Below are positions 13,622 to 18,881 of a DNA stretch of 18,881 nucleotides, in pieces. The translations under genes and the position numbers were made by a program. The notes beneath the pieces were generated by a model. It had not been told where the DNA came from, made no database searches, and saw only the letters and a list, made by a program, of their open reading frames with translations. Each line of letters begins with the position of its first letter. Positions within the stretch are counted from its first letter, which is position 1. The stretch is from JBBPYR01 sp038199755 (lineage in GTDB: Bacteria; Chloroflexota; Ktedonobacteria; Ktedonobacterales; Ktedonobacteraceae): NCBI GenBank assembly GCA_038199755.1, contig JBBPYR010000075.1, positions 1-18,881 of the forward strand, read 5' to 3'.

Positions 13622-14569
13622 ATGAAACAAACATATGAAACACAACTACAACCGGCACAAACGACTATTGAAGATGGAAAGATTTTAAAAAAAGAGAAGG
13701 CGTCACTAGTTGATCGCGTGGGCATTATATTAGCTCTGCTCTCACTGTATATCATCTGGGGCTCGACCTACTTTGGCATGCGCATCGCTTTACATGACTT
13801 CCCGCCGTTTCTTATGGCGGGTCTGCGCTTCTTGGTTGCAGGCGTTTTATTGTATAGTTTTTTACGGCTGCGTGGCACCCCCAGGCCGCTACGTGTAGAA
13901 TGGATCGGTGCGAGTGTCGTTGGCCTGTTCCTGCTCGTCGGTGGCAACGGTGGTGTCTCGTTTGCCGAGCAATGGGTGGCATCGGGCCTCGCGGCGGTAG
14001 CCCTTGCGACTATCCCACTCTGGGCTGCTTTCCTGTTTGGCTTGATGGGTCGCTGGCCGACGCGTCTGGAATGGTTGGGCTTATGTCTGGGCTTCATTGG
14101 TGTGATATTGCTCAATCTGGAAAATAACGTCTGGGCAAACCCTATTGGTGCGATTGCCTTGCTGCTTGCACCCATCTCCTGGGCCTTGGGAACGGCTCTG
14201 AGTACGCGACTCTCGTTGCCGAAGGGGTTGATGTCGAGTGCGGTGCAGATGTTGATCGGTGGTGCGGCCCTACTCGCAATCGGCTTGCTGTTGGGTGAGC
14301 GTATGCATGGCTGGCCAGCACCATCGTCAATAGAGGCGATGGTGTTCCTTACCTTCTTTGGCTCACTGATTGCCTTCTGCGCCTATGGCTACTTGCTGAA
14401 GCGTGTCCGTCCCGCGCTTGCCACGAGTTATGCCTATGTCAATCCGCTCGTCGCGGTAGCACTGGGCGTTGGCTTCGCGGGCGAACACATCACGATCATT
14501 GGTATTGTGGCGATGCTTGTCATTCTGAGTGGTGTGGGCATTGTCTCTTTAGGACGTGTGCAAAAATAA
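13622..14569 (+). CDS. EamA/DMT-superfamily exporter (YedA-like)
   Basis: Membrane transporter of 315 residues with two EamA repeats (about 34-166 and 175-312), about ten helices. 'YIIWGSTYFGMRIALHDFPP' at the start of repeat 1 and 'ATSYAYVNPLVAVALG' in repeat 2 are typical of the YedA/RhaT drug and metabolite exporters; the substrate is unknown. The first 33 residues are polar and Lys-rich and have no counterpart in most family members. The ribosome site before ATG 13622 is poor (AAGG at about 13604-13607 is distant), so a later start is possible. A small repeat ATACTA/TAGTAT (13565-13570, 13580-13585) lies in the promoter region. The stop lies in a shared palindromic terminator. Confidence 0.88.
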   Translation: MKQTYETQLQPAQTTIEDGKILKKEKASLVDRVGIILALLSLYIIWGSTYFGMRIALHDFPPFLMAGLRFLVAGVLLYSFLRLRGTPRPLRVEWIGASVVGLFLLVGGNGGVSFAEQWVASGLAAVALATIPLWAAFLFGLMGRWPTRLEWLGLCLGFIGVILLNLENNVWANPIGAIALLLAPISWALGTALSTRLSLPKGLMSSAVQMLIGGAALLAIGLLLGERMHGWPAPSSIEAMVFLTFFGSLIAFCAYGYLLKRVRPALATSYAYVNPLVAVALGVGFAGEHITIIGIVAMLVILSGVGIVSLGRVQK

Positions 14570-14630
14570 AGAAAATACTCATGAGTAACGTTGCCCGTCC
14601 GCAACGTTACTCATGAGTATTTTCTTTATT
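14565..14630. terminator. 30-bp perfect palindrome, bidirectional terminator
   Basis: Arms 14565-14594 and 14601-14630 are exact reverse complements around a 6-nt loop CCGTCC. The TAA stop of the exporter (14567-14569) and that of the GH65 gene (complement of 14626-14628) occupy mirror positions within the arms. The outer arms are A/T-rich, giving a T-rich 3' side in either direction. Confidence 0.85.
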
Positions 14631-16983
14631 GTGAGCGTCCGCGCGGCAACGGAGCGCGGCCAGGAGGTTGTTTGGGACGCGGTCCTGGGTGGATGTCCGG
14701 GATGCTTCGGGTGATCACCTCGTCCATTCCTACCAGTAGCTCTTCGCCATAGTGATATACCTTGAGTGGGGAGCCTGCGAGTAGGCGGTAGGTCGCTTCC
14801 TTTGTACGTACCTCTATGCGTAAGCGACTGCCACGGAACAGGAGGTGGAAGGAGAGCCGTTTCAGTGCCTCGGGTATCCGTGGGGTGAAGGTGAGCGAGC
14901 CGCTTTGCAAGCGCATACCACCAAAACCCGATACTAGTGCTATCCAGGCTCCTGCCAGTGATGCCATGTGGAGTCCTTCTCGCACGTTGTGCGCCAGATC
15001 GTGCAGGTCCAATAGTGCCGCCTCACCTAGATAATCGTAGGCAAGTTGGAGTTGACCCACCTCCGCGGCCAGAACCGCTTGTATAGATGCCGAGAGTGAG
15101 GAGTCGCGCACAGTCACAGCCTCATAGTATGCGAAGTTGCGTGCCTTCAGGTCTGGACTGAACGCGTCGCTGCGCAATAGCATTGCGAGGATGAGGTCAG
15201 CTTGCTTGATTACTTGCTTGCGATAGAGATCAAAGTAGGTGAAGTGGAGGAACAAGGGGTACTGGTCAGGCGTGGTATCGGCGAAATTCCATACCTCGTG
15301 CTCGGTAAAGGCTTCCGATTGCGGGTTCACTCCCAGTTGCTTGTCGTAGGGGATGAACATTTTCTTTGCCGCCTCACGCCAACTGGCGATCTCGTCAGCG
15401 TCCACTCCGAGTGTGAGTGCCTTCTCGGGATTGCGTTGCGCCACCCTTGCCGCCCAGCGCAGGTTATGCTGGGCCATCAGGTTCGTGTAGACGTTGTTGT
15501 CGGCCAGAGCACTGTACTCGTCGGGTCCGGTGACACCATCGATGCGGAACTGATCGGTGGTCGTGTTGAGAAAACCGAGGGAACGCCATAGTCGTGCTGT
15601 CTCGACAAGCAACTCTACACCCACCTCTTCCTCGAACTTTTTGTCGGCGGTTGCCTGAATATAGTGGGCCACGGCGTAGGCGATGTCTGCGTTAATGTGG
15701 AACGCGGCGGTGCCCGCTGGCCAGTATCCGGAACTCTCAGCGCCGCGGATCGTTCGCCACGGGAAGGCTGCTCCACGCAGTTTCAGCTCTTTTGCATGTG
15801 CCTTTGCCTGGTCGATAATCGAGTAGCGCCAGTAGAGGGCGTCAGCAGCGGCCCGTGGGAGGGTGAGTGTCAGCAGGGGCAGCACGAAGGTTTCCGTGTC
15901 CCAGAAGGCGTGTCCGTCGTAGCCAGGACCAGTCAGACCCTTGGCCGGAATGGGGCGTTGCTCTGCACGTGCGCCCGCTTGCAGAACGTGAAAGAGCGCG
16001 AAGCGTACCGCTTGCTGAATCTGCGGATCTCCCTCTAACTCGACGTTTGCACCGGACCAGAATTCATCCAGATAGGCTCGTTGTTCGGCGAGCAGTCCTT
16101 CCCAACCAGTCAAACGGGCGGCGGATAACGCGGCCATGACCTGATCGCGTACGGCAGGCTGTGAACGCAGACTTGACCAGCCATAAGAGATGTATTTGAC
16201 GATGCGCAGTCGTTCGCCGGGTTTCAATTGTCCAATCACGGACACACGCACGACATCGGGTGCGCTTTCAGACTCGACAAACATCCCTGCTGGGCCCTCG
16301 ATATGATGATCTATGGCCGCTCCAATGCGCAGGTTGCTGACGTGGGTATGATGGATTAAGTAACCAGCTGTGCCCAGCATGTGGTGCTCTTCGCTCACCA
16401 GGGCGGAAGCGAGAGCTGATCCCACGCGCGGGTCTTTCTCCTGGGTGGGGAGTGCCTCGTTCGCGACAAGCTCTGACTGCACCACGATGCGCGTCGTGGC
16501 GTCAAGCGGTTCCACCTCGTAGCAGATGGCGGCGATAGCCCGCTGGGTGAACGACACCATGCGCACGGATGAGATCTTGACGGTAGAACCAGCGGGGGAG
16601 GTCCATTGGACGTTGCGGCGGAGCACACCGGCGCGTAAGTCGAGTTCGCGCTCGTGGCTTTGCACCTTGCCGTAGCGAACGTCAAAAGGTTCGTCGTCAA
16701 TGAGGATACGGATGAGTTTGCCGTTGGTGACATTAATGATCGTCTGCCCTGACTCAGGATAGGCGTATCCTCCCTCGGCATAGGGCAACGGACGCAGTTC
16801 ATAAAAAGAATTCAGGTAGGTGCCAGGGAGTCCATGTGGGTCTCCCTCGTCGAGGTTGGCCCGCAGTCCGATGTGTCCATTGGAGAGGGCAAAAATGGAT
16901 TCGGTTTGCGCCAAGGTATCGAGGTGGAGTCCCTGCTCGCGGATACTCCATTCCTCGATCTTAAAGTCAAGCTGTTCGGTCAA
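14626..16983 (-). CDS. GH65 disaccharide phosphorylase-like enzyme
   Basis: Glycoside hydrolase family 65, 785 residues, the usual size. Members split maltose, trehalose, kojibiose or related alpha-glucosides with phosphate to give beta-glucose 1-phosphate. Layout: N-terminal beta-sandwich (about 5-270), helical linker, (alpha/alpha)6 barrel (about 320-685), C-terminal beta domain. 'GYDGHAFWDTETFVLP' (354-369) and 'GPDEY' with general acid Glu489 mark the catalytic barrel; 'KQAD' (593-596) and 'RDSSLSASI' (626-634) fit phosphorylases. The exact sugar cannot be told. I chose TTG at 16981-16983 because AGGAGGT (complement of 16989-16995) lies 5 nt before it; the longer frame would overlap ychF. 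No beta-phosphoglucomutase gene is adjacent. The last 25 residues are Pro/Arg-rich. It is probably transcribed with ychF, 52 nt upstream. Confidence 0.92.
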   Translation of the reverse strand: MTEQLDFKIEEWSIREQGLHLDTLAQTESIFALSNGHIGLRANLDEGDPHGLPGTYLNSFYELRPLPYAEGGYAYPESGQTIINVTNGKLIRILIDDEPFDVRYGKVQSHERELDLRAGVLRRNVQWTSPAGSTVKISSVRMVSFTQRAIAAICYEVEPLDATTRIVVQSELVANEALPTQEKDPRVGSALASALVSEEHHMLGTAGYLIHHTHVSNLRIGAAIDHHIEGPAGMFVESESAPDVVRVSVIGQLKPGERLRIVKYISYGWSSLRSQPAVRDQVMAALSAARLTGWEGLLAEQRAYLDEFWSGANVELEGDPQIQQAVRFALFHVLQAGARAEQRPIPAKGLTGPGYDGHAFWDTETFVLPLLTLTLPRAAADALYWRYSIIDQAKAHAKELKLRGAAFPWRTIRGAESSGYWPAGTAAFHINADIAYAVAHYIQATADKKFEEEVGVELLVETARLWRSLGFLNTTTDQFRIDGVTGPDEYSALADNNVYTNLMAQHNLRWAARVAQRNPEKALTLGVDADEIASWREAAKKMFIPYDKQLGVNPQSEAFTEHEVWNFADTTPDQYPLFLHFTYFDLYRKQVIKQADLILAMLLRSDAFSPDLKARNFAYYEAVTVRDSSLSASIQAVLAAEVGQLQLAYDYLGEAALLDLHDLAHNVREGLHMASLAGAWIALVSGFGGMRLQSGSLTFTPRIPEALKRLSFHLLFRGSRLRIEVRTKEATYRLLAGSPLKVYHYGEELLVGMDEVITRSIPDIHPGPRPKQPPGRAPLPRGRSQ

Positions 16984-16988
16984 CTCTG

Positions 16989-16995
16989 ACCTCCT
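16989..16995 (-). promoter_or_regulatory. Ribosome site that sets the GH65 start
   Basis: AGGAGGT on the minus strand, 5 nt before TTG 16983. It shows that translation begins here and not 60 codons upstream inside ychF. Confidence 0.75.
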
Positions 16996-17035
16996 ATTGC
17001 AATTCTTACACGCTACGAAACTACACTCTAGTATC

Positions 17036-18211
17036 CTATTTCCCGACGTTGAAGCGGAAGTGTACGATATCGCCATCCTGCACGATGTACTCTTTCCCTT
17101 CCAGGCGTTGCAGTCCTTTCTTGGTGGCGGCGGCGAATGAGCCACAGGCCATGAAGTCTTCATAGCGTGTCACCTCGGCACGGATGAAGCCGCGCTCAAT
17201 ATCAGAGTGGATCTTGCCAGCGGCCTCTGGTGCTTTCGCGCCTTTGGTGACGGTCCAAGCACGCACCTCGTCTTCGCCCGCGGTCAAGAAGGTGATCAGG
17301 TTGAGCAGGCGATAGCCAACTTGAATGACGCGACCAACGCCGAGGCGTGGCAGGCCGAGTGATTCGAGATACTCGTGTGCATCCTCTTCTGGCAGTTCCG
17401 CGAGTTCTGCTTCCAGGCTGGCTGAGACGGCCACCACTTCCGAGCCCTCTGCCTTCGCTCGTTTCGCCACGGTGACTATGCCCTTGAGTTCGCCGGAGAG
17501 CGCAGTGCTTGCTACGTCTTGTCCTGCTTTGATCTTATCTAGCAGGTCGTTTGCCTCACCTAGTGCATCTTCACTGACGTTGAGCACGTACATGCGTGGC
17601 TTCGATGTGAGGAAGAAGAGTTCACTCATAATGGCGTGATCCTGTGCGCTGAGTTCGAGCTGGCTGACCAGTGTGAGTTCGTTGAGAGCCTCTTGCAGGC
17701 GGTGTAGCAACTCCAACTCTGGCTGATACTTCTTGTCGCCCGATTTTGCGGCCTTTGTCGTGCGGTCAAGCCGCTTCTCGACCGTTGCGAGGTCGGTCAA
17801 GGCAAATTCGGCGTTAAGGCTATCGAGGTCACGATTAGGATCAATGGTATCATAGATGTGTGGCACATTGCCGTTGGCAAAGGTACGTAGCACGATGGCA
17901 AAGGCGTCGGCATTGCGAATATGGCCGAGAAATTCCGCGCTCAAGCCTTCGCGTTTTTCCTGTCCGGTCTGGGCATGTTGTCCCATACCTGCGACATCGA
18001 CAAATTCGACGGTGGTATAGGTGGTTTTTTTAGGGTTGAATATATCGGCTAATGGCTGGAGGCGTGCGTCTGGCACCTGCACGATAGCGCGATTTGCTTG
18101 TACCGTGCTGGTGGCATAGCCTTCAATGGGTGCGCCAGCCTGAGTTAAGGCATTGAATAAGGTGGTCTTCCCGCTTTGGGGCAAGCCAACAATTCCGATG
18201 GTAAGAGCCAT
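17036..18211 (-). CDS. ychF: YchF/OLA1-family P-loop NTPase, divergent
   Basis: P-loop protein of the YchF/OLA1 family, 391 residues; these bind ribosomes and prefer ATP to GTP because the NKxD motif is replaced. P-loop 'GLPQSGKTT' (9-17), G3 'DVAG' (72-75), altered G4 'NVSE' (211-214), a helical insert (about 130-200), and a C-terminal TGS/DUF933 domain (about 305-390, 'DGDIVHFRFNVG'). It differs from the common form: P-loop QSGKTT in place of NVGKST, and switch I 'YATSTVQANRAIVQVPD' in place of the usual 'PFCTIEPN' type. It may therefore be a YchF paralogue rather than the universal housekeeping copy. AAGGAA lies about 10 nt before the ATG, and a good promoter is at 18265-18293. Confidence 0.88.
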   Translation of the reverse strand: MALTIGIVGLPQSGKTTLFNALTQAGAPIEGYATSTVQANRAIVQVPDARLQPLADIFNPKKTTYTTVEFVDVAGMGQHAQTGQEKREGLSAEFLGHIRNADAFAIVLRTFANGNVPHIYDTIDPNRDLDSLNAEFALTDLATVEKRLDRTTKAAKSGDKKYQPELELLHRLQEALNELTLVSQLELSAQDHAIMSELFFLTSKPRMYVLNVSEDALGEANDLLDKIKAGQDVASTALSGELKGIVTVAKRAKAEGSEVVAVSASLEAELAELPEEDAHEYLESLGLPRLGVGRVIQVGYRLLNLITFLTAGEDEVRAWTVTKGAKAPEAAGKIHSDIERGFIRAEVTRYEDFMACGSFAAATKKGLQRLEGKEYIVQDGDIVHFRFNVGK

Positions 18212-18264
18212 ATGTATGTGTTCCTTTTCGACATAACGTCACAGTGTCTTTGTTAATCGCCCCT

Positions 18265-18293
18265 ATTGTACTACCTTCCCCCTAGAGGTGCAA
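18265..18293 (-). promoter_or_regulatory. Sigma70-like promoter of ychF-GH65
   Basis: On the minus strand TTGCAC (complement of 18288-18293) and TACAAT (complement of 18265-18270) are exactly 17 bp apart, about 50 nt before the ychF start. CCCCTA/TAGGGG (18279-18284, 18307-18312) forms an inverted repeat around the -35, a possible operator. Confidence 0.6.
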
Positions 18294-18340
18294 TGTGGTG
18301 TGTAATTAGGGGCATGCGCTGTTGCCTTTTCGGGAAGCAT

Positions 18341-18390
18341 CACCCAGCAAGGGACGCGCTGAAGTTGGTCCCTACGAAACTTGCTGGGTG
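18341..18390 (-). other. Stem-loop just after the TPR gene
   Basis: CACCCAGCAAG (18341-18351) pairs perfectly with CTTGCTGGGTG (18380-18390). GGGAC (18351-18355) with GTCCC (18368-18372) can extend it. It starts 3 nt beyond the TPR stop codon on the minus strand. No T run follows on either strand, so it is at best a non-canonical terminator or an mRNA-stabilising hairpin. Confidence 0.5.
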
Positions 18391-18393
18391 CTC

Positions 18394-18881
18394 TTACTGG
18401 TTGTCCTCGTCGATACTGTGAAACTTGTTATATTTTTCGCGGATATGGCGTGCCCGCGTGAGAAAAATGGTGGCATCGGCACGGTGATTCAGGCTCCAGA
18501 GGACGAACGTGTATTGGCTCAAGGTTGTGCCGACCGCGGGATGCTCAGGACCTAGCTTCTTCTCACGAATGGCAAGCGCACGTTTGAAGAGTGCTTCCGC
18601 CTCTTCGTAGCGTTTACGATGGCGATAGAGTCGCGCCAGATCATGCAGTGTTTGGGCTACATCGGGATGCTCGGGCCCGAAGAAGCGTTCGCGCATGACC
18701 AATGCCCGTTTATAGTACTGCTCAGCCCGTTCGTGATCAGGCCGCTCGAAGTACAATTCGCCCAAGCTATTGAGGCTGTACGCAATATCGGGATGCTCGT
18801 CGCCAAACACATGTTTTCGTATGATCAAGGCTTCATTATACAGTGCCTCGGCCAGACTGAAACTTCGTTGCTTGACATAGA
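18394..18881 (-). CDS. TPR-repeat protein, 5' end outside the window
   Basis: The reading frame stays open to the right edge: upstream of the TTG at 18828 it continues as 'SFSLAEALYNEALIIRK', which is in TPR register, so the gene is longer and only its C-terminal part (about 162 residues) is seen. About three and a half 42-residue repeats carry '(F/L)GPEHPDVA.(T/S)L..LA.LY...(K/R)Y.EAE.L(Y/F)KRAL.IRE', the kinesin-light-chain type (TPR_12/TPR_10). In Chloroflexota, cyanobacteria and actinobacteria such arrays often form the sensor end of large NB-ARC or AAA signalling ATPases; whether that applies here needs the missing N-terminus. The final repeat is degenerate and ends 'SIDEDNQ'. Confidence 0.88.
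   Translation of the reverse strand, partial: YVKQRSFSLAEALYNEALIIRKHVFGDEHPDIAYSLNSLGELYFERPDHERAEQYYKRALVMRERFFGPEHPDVAQTLHDLARLYRHRKRYEEAEALFKRALAIREKKLGPEHPAVGTTLSQYTFVLWSLNHRADATIFLTRARHIREKYNKFHSIDEDNQ

Noticed and set aside
13768..14175. 135-residue minus-strand ORF inside the EamA gene
   Set aside because: Antisense shadow with a biased Pro/Arg/Lys composition.
16984..17163. A 60-residue N-terminal extension of the GH65 protein
   Set aside because: It lies out of frame over the end of ychF and has low-complexity, non-homologous sequence. AGGAGGT just before TTG 16983 sets the true start.
18341..18390. Riboswitch or T-box leader for ychF
   Set aside because: It lies upstream of the ychF promoter and directly after the TPR stop, so it is not in the ychF leader.

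Overview
The window looks like chromosomal DNA from a free-living bacterium, most likely a member of the Chloroflexota (Ktedonobacteria-like). That placement is an inference. It rests on the mix of a stand-alone WD40 propeller, tetratricopeptide repeats of the 'GPEHPDVA' type, TTG and GTG starts with strong AGGAGG-type ribosome sites, a lipoprotein PstS with a Gly/Thr/Ser linker, and many intergenic hairpins. No rRNA, tRNA, complete insertion sequence, CRISPR array or phage gene was seen.

Layout, left to right. Bases 1-205 hold an array of ten 11-bp half-sites (CCTTATTATCG) in strictly alternating orientation. A seven-bladed WD40 protein (383-1297, +) converges on, and overlaps by 27 bp, a minus-strand MoxR ATPase-DUF58 operon (3679 down to 1271). 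Next come an unrecognised 93-residue gene (+) and a 42-residue minus-strand gene missed by simple ORF length cut-offs; the two share a terminator. A minus-strand operon follows (5656 down to 4509): a two-helix membrane peptide, a four-helix membrane protein and an XRE-type repressor, driven by a sigma70-like promoter whose -10 lies inside a 25-bp perfect inverted repeat.

The centre is a high-affinity phosphate uptake operon on the plus strand: pstS, pstC, pstA, a 74-residue protein resembling a transposase C-terminal barrel, pstB and a PhoB/PhoP-type response regulator (5968-11013). Upstream of pstS lie four 11-bp-spaced TTAA-type direct repeats that fit a Pho box, so the regulator probably controls its own operon. 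Intergenic hairpins follow pstS and pstA. No phoR or phoU is in the window.

The right part holds an M20 amidohydrolase (-), a full-length Ada DNA-repair regulator (+), an EamA/DMT exporter (+), a GH65 disaccharide phosphorylase-like enzyme (-) downstream of a divergent YchF-type GTPase (-), and the 3' part of a TPR protein (-) that runs off the right edge.

Recurring themes are convergent gene pairs with almost no space between them, and terminators that absorb the stop codons. At two junctions a long perfect palindrome (35 bp and 30 bp arms) contains the TAA stops of both genes in mirror positions. The least explained items are the half-site array at the left end, the membrane/XRE module with its palindromic operator, and the 74-residue protein inside the pst operon.
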